A stretch of DNA of 64,000 bases from Pontibacter ramchanderi (lineage in GTDB: Bacteria > Bacteroidota > Bacteroidia > Cytophagales > Hymenobacteraceae). The notes below the pieces were generated by a model that was not told the DNA's origin, made no database searches, and was given only the letters and a program-made list of their open reading frames with translations. How positions within the stretch are numbered: the first letter of the stretch is position 1; every line of letters begins with the position of its first letter. Below are positions 1 to 8,344 of this stretch, piece after piece. The DNA lies in assembly GCF_002846395.1 (NCBI RefSeq), contig NZ_PJMU01000001.1, positions 930,001 to 994,000 of the forward strand, read 5' to 3'. A program made the translations under genes and the position numbers.

Positions 1-1
1 A

Positions 2-313
2 GTTTTGCTCGGCATGATCAGCGCCGTGATTATTGTAGCCCTGACCTGGAACCGGGTACTGGGTAGCCGCGCCCTGCAGCGGGTGACACTTGCCAACACC
101 TTCAACAGCAAAGAAGGCTACCGCTCCAGCAACTCGGCCGAGCACCTGATCGGCAAAACAGGTATAGCCTTTACCCGCATGGCTCCCAGCGGCCGCGTGA
201 TGATCGACGACAACATGTACGACGCACAGGCCCGCGACGGCTTTATCGAGAAAGGCGATATGGTGCAGGTAATCGACCAAAGCACCTTTGCGCTGCGTGT
301 AAAGAAAGTTTAG
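2..313 (+). CDS. NfeD-like protein, C-terminal part (partial)
   Basis: The reading frame is open from base 2, so the gene begins upstream of the window. Only about 103 residues are seen. A hydrophobic helix at the start is followed by a small beta-rich domain containing GKTGIAFTRMAPSGRV and ending in ALRVKKV. That pattern fits the C-terminal OB-fold domain of NfeD/ClpP-class membrane proteins, which act with slipin/stomatin partners in the inner membrane. The family call rests on the OB-fold pattern alone; the ClpP-like protease half, if there is one, lies outside the window. Confidence 0.6.
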   Translation, partial: VLLGMISAVIIVALTWNRVLGSRALQRVTLANTFNSKEGYRSSNSAEHLIGKTGIAFTRMAPSGRVMIDDNMYDAQARDGFIEKGDMVQVIDQSTFALRVKKV

Positions 314-347
314 GAGTTAGTGAGTTGAGGAGTTTAAGAGGCTTGAG
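313..347. repeat. Degenerate intergenic GAGTT-type repeat, copy 1
   Basis: The sequence after the NfeD-like stop codon is a run of degenerate GAGTT(T)AG units (GGAGTTAG, TGAGTTGAGG, AGTTTAAGAG). A reverse-complement relative lies at 2690-2720. Function unknown; it looks like a dispersed noncoding repeat rather than coding sequence. Confidence 0.4.
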
Positions 348-446
348 AAATGGGCAGATCAGAATGCTGGATTATCCCTCTCCCGCCATGCAACCCTTTG
401 CGCGCTACAGGGGTCTTGCAGCTATAGACTCTTACCAATTTACTAC

Positions 447-782
447 ATGAGAAAACTCTCCCTATACCTTATGGCTCCTCTGGTGCTGATGTTAACCTCC
501 TTCTCCTGTGACAAGGACGATGACCTGGAAGTACTGGAAGCAACCGCCACCCTGATGTGGACAGGCGATTACGCCGTGGATGGCTGTGGCTTTAGCATCT
601 ATTTAAACGACCAATATTATAAGCCTGATAATGAAAGGGTAATAGGAGAAGAATTCAAGCAAAATGAATCGTATACTGTTCGCATCAAGTATACCCTGCC
701 CCCCAAACCCATGGAGTGTACCTGCGGCTGGGGAGTGCATAAAAGAAGCGCCATACGCCTGCTTTCCGTTAAAGAAGCCTAG
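447..782 (+). CDS. Small secreted lipoprotein, paralogue of the next gene
   Basis: This is a 111-residue protein with a signal peptide ending in a lipobox-like segment (LTSFSC, Cys about residue 21) and then an acidic DKDDD stretch that often follows lipid-anchored cysteines. The mature part contains ATLMWTGDYAVDGCGF and a Cys-x-Cys near the C-terminus. The next gene (814-1158) shares the same architecture, including ATLxWxGxYxVDGCGF and KP(D/E)NE, so the two are tandem paralogues. I do not recognise a family. The conserved cysteines suggest a disulfide-stabilised beta domain at the cell envelope (inference). Confidence 0.75.
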   Translation: MRKLSLYLMAPLVLMLTSFSCDKDDDLEVLEATATLMWTGDYAVDGCGFSIYLNDQYYKPDNERVIGEEFKQNESYTVRIKYTLPPKPMECTCGWGVHKRSAIRLLSVKEA

Positions 783-813
783 CCAGATACCAATTCAAGA
801 CAAACTTATACCT

Positions 814-1158
814 ATGAAAAACCTGCTTTACACAACTATCCTGATCCTGATGAGCACACTGGCCTTTTCAGGCTGCCAGAACAATGCGGACAGTAATGAA
901 GAAACCGCTGAGGCGACCCTGATTTGGTCAGGTGAGTACATGGTGGACGGCTGCGGCTTTGAAGTGGAGATAGACGGCAAGCGCTTCAAACCGGAAAACG
1001 AAAACGAGATCGACGCCGCATTCAAGGTAGAAGGCGAACTGCCCGTCATCATCACCTACGAAAAACTGGGCCGCCAACTCGACATCCGCTGCGGGCTGTC
1101 CACGCAAAGCAGAGCCATGGATGCCATCCGGATCATAACCGTTAAGAAGCGAACCTAG
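814..1158 (+). CDS. Small secreted lipoprotein, tandem paralogue
   Basis: I start this gene at the ATG at 814, not at an earlier in-frame ATG at 664, because MKNLLYTTILILM begins a clear lipoprotein signal peptide with lipobox LAFSGC, and the earlier start would lie inside the upstream gene. The product has 114 residues. The mature region repeats the neighbour's VDGCGF core and its KPENE segment. The 32-bp gap to the previous stop suggests co-transcription. Function unknown; probably an outer-membrane or periplasmic lipoprotein produced by local duplication. Confidence 0.75.
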   Translation: MKNLLYTTILILMSTLAFSGCQNNADSNEETAEATLIWSGEYMVDGCGFEVEIDGKRFKPENENEIDAAFKVEGELPVIITYEKLGRQLDIRCGLSTQSRAMDAIRIITVKKRT

Positions 1159-1263
1159 GCGACTACCTGGCTTTTTGCAACTGGCTGCTGCAATACTCGC
1201 CTCTCTTGCGTAACTTGCGAGGGCCTGCCACTGCACGGCCGGCCACCGTAAACCGTCTGCCCT

Positions 1264-1998
1264 ATGCAAATTCTCGGCATTATACCTGCCCGCTACGCCT
1301 CCACCCGTTTCCCCGGAAAACCGCTTGTCGACATCAACGGCAAAAGCATGATTCAGCGGGTATACGAACAGGCCTCTTCTTCTGGTTTAACCGATGTTAT
1401 TGTAGCCACTGATGATCAGCGCATTCTGGAGCATGTACACGGCTTCGGCGGCAGGGCAGTGATGACCGCTGCGCACCACCAGAGCGGCACCGACCGCTGC
1501 TTCGAGGCTTATCAGTTGCACGACCAGCCCTTCGATTATGTGATCAATATTCAGGGCGATGAGCCCTTCATCAAACCGGAGCAGATCGACCTGGTTGCCA
1601 CCTGCTTCAACAACCCACAGACGCAACTGGCAACCTTGATCAAGAAGATCAGCACACCGGAGGAGCTCTTCAATGTCAATGCGCCCAAAGTAGTGGTAAA
1701 TAACCACGGGGAAGCCCTGTACTTCAGCCGCCAGCCAATCCCCTACTGCCGCAACGTCCCCAACGACATCTGGCACAAGCAGCACACCTACTACAAGCAC
1801 ATCGGCATATACGGCTATCGCACCGACATCCTGGAACAGATCACGCAGTTGCCGCCGTCCAGCCTCGAACTGGCCGAGTCGCTGGAGCAGTTGCGTTGGC
1901 TCGAAAACGGCTACCGCATCACCACTGCCATCACCGAATACGAAACCATCGGCATCGACACACCGGAAGACCTGGAGAGAATTGGTTTTAATGTATAA
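1264..1998 (+). CDS. kdsB: 3-deoxy-manno-octulosonate cytidylyltransferase (CMP-Kdo synthetase)
   Basis: KdsB activates Kdo with CTP to give CMP-Kdo for the inner core of LPS, acting in the cytoplasm. The 244-residue product has the family length and its nucleotide-binding N-terminus, IIPARYASTRFPGKPL (residues 5-20). It also has the NIQGDEPFI motif near residue 96, with the metal-binding Asp, and the family's FSRQPIPY segment near residue 155. The start at 1264 puts MQILGIIPARY directly at the N-terminus, as in homologues. The gene stands alone here and implies an LPS-bearing Gram-negative host. Confidence 0.95.
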   Translation: MQILGIIPARYASTRFPGKPLVDINGKSMIQRVYEQASSSGLTDVIVATDDQRILEHVHGFGGRAVMTAAHHQSGTDRCFEAYQLHDQPFDYVINIQGDEPFIKPEQIDLVATCFNNPQTQLATLIKKISTPEELFNVNAPKVVVNNHGEALYFSRQPIPYCRNVPNDIWHKQHTYYKHIGIYGYRTDILEQITQLPPSSLELAESLEQLRWLENGYRITTAITEYETIGIDTPEDLERIGFNV

Positions 1999-2024
1999 TG
2001 GGAAATGAGGAATGACGGATGGGC

Positions 2025-2050
2025 AATGATTAATGATTAATGATTAATGA
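2025..2050. repeat. Short tandem repeat, AATGATT x3.7
   Basis: AATGATT is repeated three full times plus five bases in the intergenic region after kdsB. It follows a related purine-rich stretch with AATGAGG and AATGACGG (2003-2020). The reverse complement of such units (CATTCGTCATT) recurs at 2211-2240, so this intergenic segment is bounded by related inverted repeats. Confidence 0.6.
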
Positions 2051-2210
2051 ATAAGCGAGACGGGCTCTACGGATTAGTTGCTAAACCGGAGCTTCTCCAG
2101 TTAATGTATTAATTCTAATATTGCATTGTAAATAACTGATTAAAATGCAGTTAAAATAGATTAAACCAGCAAACCTGATTCCACTTAGACACTAAATCCA
2201 AAAAATCACC

Positions 2211-2240
2211 CATTCGTCATTTCATTCTCCATTCGTCATT
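2211..2240. repeat. Direct repeat CATTCGTCATT x2 abutting a start codon
   Basis: CATTCGTCATT occurs at 2211-2221 and again at 2230-2240, directly before the ATG of the small membrane protein at 2241. It resembles the reverse complement of the AATGACGGATGGG segment near 2011-2023. It may be a dispersed repeat or part of the leader; no function can be assigned. Confidence 0.5.
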
Positions 2241-2666
2241 ATGAAAAACTATACCCTGCTGCGGTTTGTGAAATTGAGCCTGTATTTCTTTGGTATGTAC
2301 AGTGTGCTGACCGCAGTTTGGTTTGGTGTGAGTGGCCGTTTCAGTGAGGAGGCTGGCGGAGCGGTTAACGAGATTTTGGTGAATGCAGCCATCTTCTCCC
2401 TCCTGTTCACCATTGCGCTGTTGCTCTGGTACAGGCGAGCGGAGGTCAGGATACCGGTCAAGGACATTAGTCAGAATGGGCTGGATCAAAAACTGGCTGA
2501 GATCGGCTACGAACGTGTACCGGACAAAGCGAAAGGCGCGGTGCAGGTATACAAGCCGCGGCCTCCCAAAGCACCTGCCCTCGCCGGCCGGTTGTTCGTT
2601 CAAAAGTCCGCGAACTTTTACCACCTGCAGGGGCCAGCTAGTAAGCTGAAAAGTCTCAAAGTTTAG
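2241..2666 (+). CDS. Hypothetical small membrane protein
   Basis: The 141-residue product has two predicted transmembrane helices, one around residues 8-30 (LSLYFFGMYSVLTAVWF) and one around 46-62 (AAIFSLLFTIALLLWY). A basic cytoplasmic C-terminal domain of about 75 residues follows. I recognise no family motif. It ends just before a noncoding repeat and converges on the SUI1-like gene. The ORF is credible because of its codon usage and clean membrane topology, but its function is unknown. Confidence 0.65.
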   Translation: MKNYTLLRFVKLSLYFFGMYSVLTAVWFGVSGRFSEEAGGAVNEILVNAAIFSLLFTIALLLWYRRAEVRIPVKDISQNGLDQKLAEIGYERVPDKAKGAVQVYKPRPPKAPALAGRLFVQKSANFYHLQGPASKLKSLKV

Positions 2667-2689
2667 GCTATCCGGCAGGTATACCTCAT

Positions 2690-2720
2690 CAACTCCTAAA
2701 CTCGCAAACTTCTAAACTCG
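2690..2720. repeat. Degenerate intergenic GAGTT-type repeat, copy 2 (inverted)
   Basis: The reverse complement reads as CGAGTTTAGAAG, TTTGCGAGTTTAGG and AGTTG units, closely related to 313-347. It sits between two converging genes, which is typical of dispersed noncoding repeats. A terminator role is possible but no strong hairpin is seen. Confidence 0.4.
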
Positions 2721-2722
2721 AA

Positions 2723-3070
2723 TCAACCTCCAGCTTTTTTGGCTTTGTAACCTGCGGCCTGCAGCACCTGCAGCACCTTATCCCTGAAATCACCCTGGAT
2801 CAGGATCTCGCCTTCTTTGGCTGAACCGCCCACGCCGCATTTGTTTTTCAGCATTTTGCCGAGCTCTTTCAGGTCATCTTCCGTACCAACAAAGCCTGCC
2901 ACCAGCGTTACCTGCTTGCCGCCACGGGCTTTCTTATCCAGCATCACTTTAAGGTTCTGCTGCTGCGGCGGGAGCGTTTCGGCTTCGTGCTGCTGCTCGT
3001 ATTCGTAGTTGTAATCGGAGTTGGTGGAGTATACCACCCCCTGCCGGCCTTTCTTATTCTTGTCGCTCAT
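2723..3070 (-). CDS. SUI1/eIF1-like translation factor (YciH family)
   Basis: The 115-residue protein ends in an SUI1 domain: [15 protein letters not shown] (about residues 46-60), then a [20 protein letters not shown] segment that matches the conserved core of bacterial YciH and eukaryotic eIF1, then a C-terminal (D/K)[17 protein letters not shown]. The N-terminal 40 residues are polar and low-complexity. In bacteria this family is linked to start-site fidelity, but its role is not settled. It lies 18 bp downstream of the lipid kinase gene and is probably co-transcribed with it. Confidence 0.88.
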   Translation of the reverse strand: MSDKNKKGRQGVVYSTNSDYNYEYEQQHEAETLPPQQQNLKVMLDKKARGGKQVTLVAGFVGTEDDLKELGKMLKNKCGVGGSAKEGEILIQGDFRDKVLQVLQAAGYKAKKAGG

Positions 3071-3088
3071 AATCTTTTGTCTATACCT

Positions 3089-3970
3089 TTAGGGTGCCAC
3101 CACGTGCAATGACTGCGGCACCATACGCACCTCAAATGTTTTTGCCTTGCCCAAATACTCTCCGTCGGCGTGGTGCATCATCTCGTGGTCGGTCTGCACG
3201 GTTACACCTTCAGTTGTAAAATACTCGGCACTGTCGGCGCTGGCCGGCTTTTTGGCTAACATAGCATAACTCAGCTGCAGGGCTTTGAACATGTCCAGTT
3301 TGCGCACCAGGCACACATCCAGCTTACCGTCCCGGATGTCGGCCATGGGCGCAATGTAGGCGTTGTTGCCGTACTGCGCTGCGTTGGCAAAGGCCATTAC
3401 GAACAGCTCCGTATCGATGGCCTTTCCGTTGATAACGGCCTTTACCGAAAGATGGCGGTAGTTGCGCACTTCTTTCAGGATCAGCTCCACATAGGTCTGC
3501 AAACCGCGCTTCTTGCTCCCCGCAAATACCGAACTGATGTAGGCGTCGAACCCTATACCTGCCGTCGTGAAGAAGGGATGCCCGTTGATGGTGCCGCTGT
3601 CGATCATAGAGCGGTGCCCGTGGTTGAGAAAACGGATGGCGGCGTCGACGGTCAGAGGCACCTGCAGGTGACGGGCCAGTCCGTTTCCAGAACCCCTTGG
3701 GATGATGCCCAGGGCCGTTTTGGTATGCAGCAGCCCTTGGGCCACCTCGTTCACTGTGCCATCGCCTCCTACAGCCACCACCACATCGCATCCCTCAGCA
3801 GCTGCCTGTCTGGCCAGTTCCGGCGCATGGCCGGCGTAGTCGGTGTACACAATATCGTGGTCGAATTTCCGATGGTCCAGGTGAAGCTTTACACGGGCGG
3901 CCACATCGACCTTGCTACGCGGACCGGAGGTAGGGTTGATGATGAACCGGAAATGGGGACTTTTACTCAT
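3089..3970 (-). CDS. Diacylglycerol/lipid kinase family protein (DagK catalytic domain)
   Basis: The 293-residue protein has the DAGK catalytic fold: N-terminal FIINPTSG (about residues 9-16), the nucleotide-binding VVVAVGGDGTVNEVAQGL (about 64-81), GIIPRGSGNGLARHL (about 92-106) and a C-terminal beta-rich lipid-binding half. It would phosphorylate diacylglycerol or a related lipid at the inner membrane; the true substrate cannot be read from the sequence. The length fits YegS/DgkB relatives. The downstream neighbour is the SUI1-like gene. Confidence 0.9.
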   Translation of the reverse strand: MSKSPHFRFIINPTSGPRSKVDVAARVKLHLDHRKFDHDIVYTDYAGHAPELARQAAAEGCDVVVAVGGDGTVNEVAQGLLHTKTALGIIPRGSGNGLARHLQVPLTVDAAIRFLNHGHRSMIDSGTINGHPFFTTAGIGFDAYISSVFAGSKKRGLQTYVELILKEVRNYRHLSVKAVINGKAIDTELFVMAFANAAQYGNNAYIAPMADIRDGKLDVCLVRKLDMFKALQLSYAMLAKKPASADSAEYFTTEGVTVQTDHEMMHHADGEYLGKAKTFEVRMVPQSLHVVAP

Positions 3971-4043
3971 ACATGCTCAGCAGAGGTGTTATCCCCTGCA
4001 TTCTGGGTTATTTCTACGCAAAGTAACCTATTCCACCGGACAA

Positions 4044-4071
4044 TAAAAAAAGCCCGGCTATTCGCCGGGCT
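4044..4071 (-). terminator. Rho-independent terminator of the universal stress gene
   Basis: AGCCCGGC (4051-4058) and GCCGGGCT (4064-4071) form a perfect 8-bp stem with a 5-nt loop. The run of A on the plus strand at 4044-4050 becomes a U-tract on the minus strand, 25 bp after the stop at 4096. Confidence 0.85.
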
Positions 4072-4095
4072 TTCTCTTGTGCAAGTATGCATTAC

Positions 4096-4941
4096 TTATT
4101 TAAGGTGAAACGTCAGCACAGGTATATCGGAGTGGTTTACCAGGTCTTCCGCAATACTGCCGCTGAGCAGGTGCGCCAAACCCGTACGTCCGTGCGTGGC
4201 CATCATCACCATGTCTGCACCGATTTCCTCGGCAAAGTGCAGGATGCCGTCTTCTTCGATCGTGTCGTTGTAAACATTGATGGTGTAGTTCTGCAGACCA
4301 TAGCGTTCGGCTGCTTTCTGCATGCGCGCGCGCAGGTTGCTGCTCGACTCAAAAGCACCCGGAGTGTTTACATATACCAGGTGCAGCTGTGCCCCAAACA
4401 TGTGCTGGAAGTACTTGAACTTCTCCACAGCGGTGCCGATCTCACGCTTGAAATCAGACGGCAGCACTATATTGCGTATCTGGAAATTGGTGATCGGGCC
4501 TTTCACGGTCAGTACAGGGCACTCCGCTGTGCGTACCACTTTCTCCGTGTTGGAGCCCAGCAGGAACTCGTCCATACCGCTAGCACCCTTGGAACCCATT
4601 ACCACCAGGTCCACCTGGTCATCGCTGATTACGCGGCGGATTTTGCGGATCACATTATCAGAATCTACTTCCTGCACCACTTCCACACCTGCGTGCTCCA
4701 CGGAGCGCTCCAGTTCGGCCATGCGGTACTTCGTATTCTCCAGCAGCTTCATCATGTATACCTGCTCCATACCGTCTCCACCAACCAGGTCGCCGGTTGC
4801 GCTGAAAGAGGGGGAATAAGGCAGTTCGACCACGTGCAGCAGCTTAATGGCGGCGCCTGTCTGCCGGGCGATCTCAACGGCTACCTTAAAGGCGTGGCGG
4901 GCCTGGTCTGAAAAGTCGGTTGGTACAAGTATTCTTCTCAT
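4096..4941 (-). CDS. Universal stress protein, tandem UspA domains
   Basis: I start at the ATG at 4941 (MRRILVPTDFSDQA), the usual UspA N-terminus, not at the longer in-frame start at 5061. The 281 residues hold two Usp domains. The first (about 1-147) has the ATP-binding loop GSKGASGMDEFLLGS; the second (about 150-281) has ATHGRTGLAHLLSGS. Both match the G-2x-G-9x-G(S/T) nucleotide-binding pattern, so ATP binding is likely. Tandem-domain Usp proteins are common in Bacteroidota and respond to starvation or redox stress. The gene is monocistronic between two terminators. Confidence 0.92.
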   Translation of the reverse strand: MRRILVPTDFSDQARHAFKVAVEIARQTGAAIKLLHVVELPYSPSFSATGDLVGGDGMEQVYMMKLLENTKYRMAELERSVEHAGVEVVQEVDSDNVIRKIRRVISDDQVDLVVMGSKGASGMDEFLLGSNTEKVVRTAECPVLTVKGPITNFQIRNIVLPSDFKREIGTAVEKFKYFQHMFGAQLHLVYVNTPGAFESSSNLRARMQKAAERYGLQNYTINVYNDTIEEDGILHFAEEIGADMVMMATHGRTGLAHLLSGSIAEDLVNHSDIPVLTFHLK

Positions 4942-5071
4942 AATTTTGTGCGGTTTAAGCTTTCGGTTTGATTTCAGGTGTAAAAATACAGGTTTGTATA
5001 CGCCCGTACGATGACATATGTCATTCTCACTTGAAATATAGTGATTTTCTTTTATATACACCTACAAAACA

Positions 5072-5100
5072 CAAAAGCCCACCTATAAGGCGGGCTTTTG
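5072..5100 (-). terminator. Rho-independent terminator downstream of gapA
   Basis: CAAAAGCCC and GGGCTTTTG flank a short, partly paired loop, giving a strong hairpin 28 bp after the gapA stop. A-rich and T-rich edges on both sides would let it work in either direction. Confidence 0.8.
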
Positions 5101-5127
5101 CAGAAAATAAGGTATAAAACCGGCTAA

Positions 5128-6141
<1,014 letters not shown>

Positions 6142-6157
6142 TTAAAATTTGATGGTG

Positions 6158-6188
6158 CGAAGTTACGATTACAGATAAGGAAAACCAA
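6158..6188 (-). promoter_or_regulatory. Likely gapA promoter (Bacteroidota type)
   Basis: Read on the minus strand, TTG (6188-6186) is followed after 20 bp by TAACTTCG (6165-6158), close to the Bacteroidota -33/-7 consensus TTG-N19-21-TAnnTTTG. Transcription would begin about 25-30 bp before the gapA ATG. Confidence 0.45.
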
Positions 6189-6253
6189 TATATTTTTTCC
6201 TTCCTGATCCTTAATGTTTTACGAGCATTAGGGTTAAAAAATCAAAAAAAAAT

Positions 6254-6283
6254 TTGCCTTGTAAGCCCTTTGCCGTATATTTG
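6254..6283 (+). promoter_or_regulatory. tRNA-Glu promoter (Bacteroidota -33/-7 type)
   Basis: TTG at 6254-6256 and TATATTTG at 6276-6283 are 19 bp apart, an exact match to the Bacteroidota sigma-factor consensus TTG-N19-TAnnTTTG. It lies 19 bp before the mature tRNA 5' end. Confidence 0.75.
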
Positions 6284-6302
6284 CACCACAATACGACAGA
6301 AT

Positions 6303-6374
6303 GGTCCGTTCGTCTAGGGGTTAGGACTCCAGATTTTCATTCTGGCAACAGGGGTTCGATTCCCCTACGGACTA
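6303..6374 (+). tRNA. tRNA-Glu (anticodon TTC)
   Basis: The 7-bp acceptor stem pairs GGTCCGT (6303-6309) with ACGGACT (6367-6373), closing on a G-U pair. The anticodon arm CCAGA-TTTTCAT-TCTGG carries TTC, and the T arm is AGGGG-TTCGATT-CCCCT. No CCA is encoded. A serine recombinase gene on the opposite strand ends inside this tRNA at 6337, which marks the tRNA as the probable attachment site of the adjoining element. Confidence 0.95.
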
Positions 6375-7983
6375 CTGAAGGGGAAAAGTGATTTTGAAAA
6401 TCGCTTTTCCCTTTTTCTTTTTGCCCCATTTCCTGCGAAATCTCCGCCGCAAGGCCGAAAAAGGAGTTGACGCGCATGGTTCGATAAGCATCATTTTCCC
6501 GCTCATACGCCACCCCCTCCGGGAACACCAACGCCTGCAGCCTCCTTTTCTTCGAAGCGTCCGCCTTTCCCCATGAGGATGAGAGACTTAGCGTCAGCTT
6601 GAGCCCCTTTTCCACCAGCATCTGGTGGTTCGATAAGACTCCGGTCGTTTTCTCGATACTTCCCTCTATTTCCCGTATCTCTAATTTGAGCTCTGCGCTG
6701 AACTTGGCGTACATCTCCCGCTCGATCTCCCCGTAGGCGTAGCGGCGCTCCAGCGTTTCCAGCTTCTTTCCCAGCTCCGATAACTGCTGCTTGAGCCGTT
6801 TCCCCTCCTGCTCCGAGTCGTAGTTCAGCTTTTTGAACACCTGTGACATCATCTCCTGCACCTGCGGCAGGAGCAGCGGATCTAACTGGTAGCCTTTGAG
6901 TAGCTCCTGGTAGCGCTCGTGCATCTTGCCCGCGTTGCGGTTGAGGCAGCAGCCCCTGGTGTTGCACTTGTAGTAGTGGATGCCCTTCTTTTTCATCTCG
7001 TAGCCCGTGAGCGGCTTATGGCAGGAGCCGCACTGGATGTGGTGGCGTAGCGGCAGGTGCTCGTCCTCCTTCACCTGCACATACCCTTGAGGGTTCTGCG
7101 CCTGCAGCCCATTGACCAGCTTGAAAATGTCGCGGGAGACGAGCGGCTCGTGCCTTCCTACTACCACCTCAGCCTCTTCCAGGAGGCCATGCGTGATCAG
7201 GCCGCAGTAGAAGGGGTTGCGGAAGATTTTAGAGAGCGTCTGGTCATAGAGCGTGAGCCCCTGCTCCTTGAGGCGCTGGAGGATGGCCGTGTTCGGAAGG
7301 CCCTGCTCGGCCTTCAGGTGGAAGGCCAGGCGGATGAGCTTGCCTGTCTTGTTGGGCTTGATCACCTGCTCGCCGTTCACACGCAGCTGGTCGTAGCCCA
7401 TCGGCGCCTTGCCCCCTACCCAGTAGCCTTTGCGGGCCTTGGCCACCATGCCGGCCGTGCAGCGCTCCTTGCGCTGGTGGTTCTCCATGTGGCCCATCGA
7501 GAAGTAGAGCTGCTGCATGAGCATGCCCATGGGGTTGGAAGTGTCCACGGGCTGGGTGACGGCCAAAAGGGAGACGCCCTCCTGCCGCAGCCCGTCCGCG
7601 ATAAAGGCGGCACTGGGGCCGGAACGGGAGAAGCGGTCGTGGGAGTAGACGATGATGTAGCCGATCTTGAGCTTGCTATTCTTAACAAAGTCGAGCATCC
7701 GCTTGAACTCCTTCCGCTCGTCAGACTTGGCGCTCTCATAGGTGCCGCCGAAGTAGCCCACTACCTCGTAGCCGTGGCGCTCGGCGTAGTCCTTACAACT
7801 GGCCAGCTGCGTCTCGAGACTCTGGTTCGTCTCGGCCTGCTCCTTGGTCGAGACGCGGGTGTAGATGACGGCCACCTTGCCCCTGGCAGCGGGTTTGCGC
7901 TTCTTATTGGCTGTCTGCTGCGGGCGGGCGAAGATGCTCAGGTCCTGGTTGGCTTTCGCTGCGTTGTTTGCTGTCTTTTTCAT
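6337..7983 (-). CDS. Large serine recombinase (resolvase/invertase plus recombinase domain)
   Basis: I start at the ATG at 7983 (MKKTANNAAK), 4 bp after the stop of the upstream small gene. The 548-residue protein has the serine resolvase domain with catalytic Ser45 in IYTRVSTKEQ and the active-site segment YSHDRFSRSGPSA, then a recombinase domain, then a zinc ribbon with two CysxxCys-like pairs (CGSCHKPLTGYE...CNTRGCC), then a coiled coil. Such enzymes integrate and excise phages and conjugative elements. The last residues (VVRRGIEPLLPE) are encoded by the antisense of tRNA-Glu, so the attachment core lies within the gene's 3' end. Confidence 0.92.
   Translation of the reverse strand: MKKTANNAAKANQDLSIFARPQQTANKKRKPAARGKVAVIYTRVSTKEQAETNQSLETQLASCKDYAERHGYEVVGYFGGTYESAKSDERKEFKRMLDFVKNSKLKIGYIIVYSHDRFSRSGPSAAFIADGLRQEGVSLLAVTQPVDTSNPMGMLMQQLYFSMGHMENHQRKERCTAGMVAKARKGYWVGGKAPMGYDQLRVNGEQVIKPNKTGKLIRLAFHLKAEQGLPNTAILQRLKEQGLTLYDQTLSKIFRNPFYCGLITHGLLEEAEVVVGRHEPLVSRDIFKLVNGLQAQNPQGYVQVKEDEHLPLRHHIQCGSCHKPLTGYEMKKKGIHYYKCNTRGCCLNRNAGKMHERYQELLKGYQLDPLLLPQVQEMMSQVFKKLNYDSEQEGKRLKQQLSELGKKLETLERRYAYGEIEREMYAKFSAELKLEIREIEGSIEKTTGVLSNHQMLVEKGLKLTLSLSSSWGKADASKKRRLQALVFPEGVAYERENDAYRTMRVNSFFGLAAEISQEMGQKEKGKSDFQNHFSPSVVRRGIEPLLPE
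6381..6420 (+). terminator. Rho-independent terminator of tRNA-Glu
   Basis: GGGAAAAGTGATTTT (6381-6395) pairs with AAAATCGCTTTTCCC (6397-6411) as a long hairpin followed by a T-rich tail. It lies 6 bp after the tRNA, and also inside the 3' coding end of the recombinase on the other strand. Confidence 0.8.
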
Positions 7984-7987
7984 CGTC

Positions 7988-8344
7988 TTACTTTGTTTGG
8001 GCCAAGGCCCCGGTTGAAACTGGTTTGGTACTGGTTTGCTCTTGTTGATCGTCTTCTGCCAGCACCAGCTCGTAGAGGAGCGTGGAGAGGCGCAGCATTT
8101 GATCGACCATGTCGCTGGCCACTTCATCAGACAGGTGGCTGTAGCCTGGCGTGGCAAGAAGTTTTGCAACATGCTGCAGCCTGAGCTGCTCGTCCTGCCT
8201 TACTTGCTCGTAAAGCCCTTCCCCCTGCTCTATGTCCTCTACCTCAGGCAGAGGACTAGCGGGTTGAAATGCTGTTGATTTGCCTTTACTTGACTTTCTT
8301 TTCTGTTTTTCTTGGGTTGTTTTTGGTTTGGTTATGGTTTGCAC
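7988..8344 (-). CDS. Hypothetical small protein upstream of the recombinase
   Basis: This 118-residue ORF uses a GTG start at 8344. A stop codon lies a few codons upstream and no Met occurs until late in the ORF, so GTG is the only sensible start. The N-terminus is rich in Lys/Thr/Gln, the centre is a predicted helix (VRQDEQLRLQHVAKLL), and no family is recognised. It ends 4 bp before the recombinase start, so the two are probably translated from one transcript and it may be an accessory or directionality factor (inference). Its coding ends contain GGTTTG-type repeats that continue into the neighbouring noncoding DNA. Confidence 0.6.
   Translation of the reverse strand: MQTITKPKTTQEKQKRKSSKGKSTAFQPASPLPEVEDIEQGEGLYEQVRQDEQLRLQHVAKLLATPGYSHLSDEVASDMVDQMLRLSTLLYELVLAEDDQQEQTSTKPVSTGALAQTK

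Noticed and set aside
664-1158. A longer version of the second lipoprotein starting at 664
   Set aside because: It would begin inside the first lipoprotein gene in another frame; the ATG at 814 gives a perfect lipoprotein signal peptide.
7057-8184. A 375-residue plus-strand ORF opposite the recombinase
   Set aside because: It is the antisense of the recombinase and its small partner, both of which have clear coding support; the translated protein is a Leu/Val/His-rich shadow.
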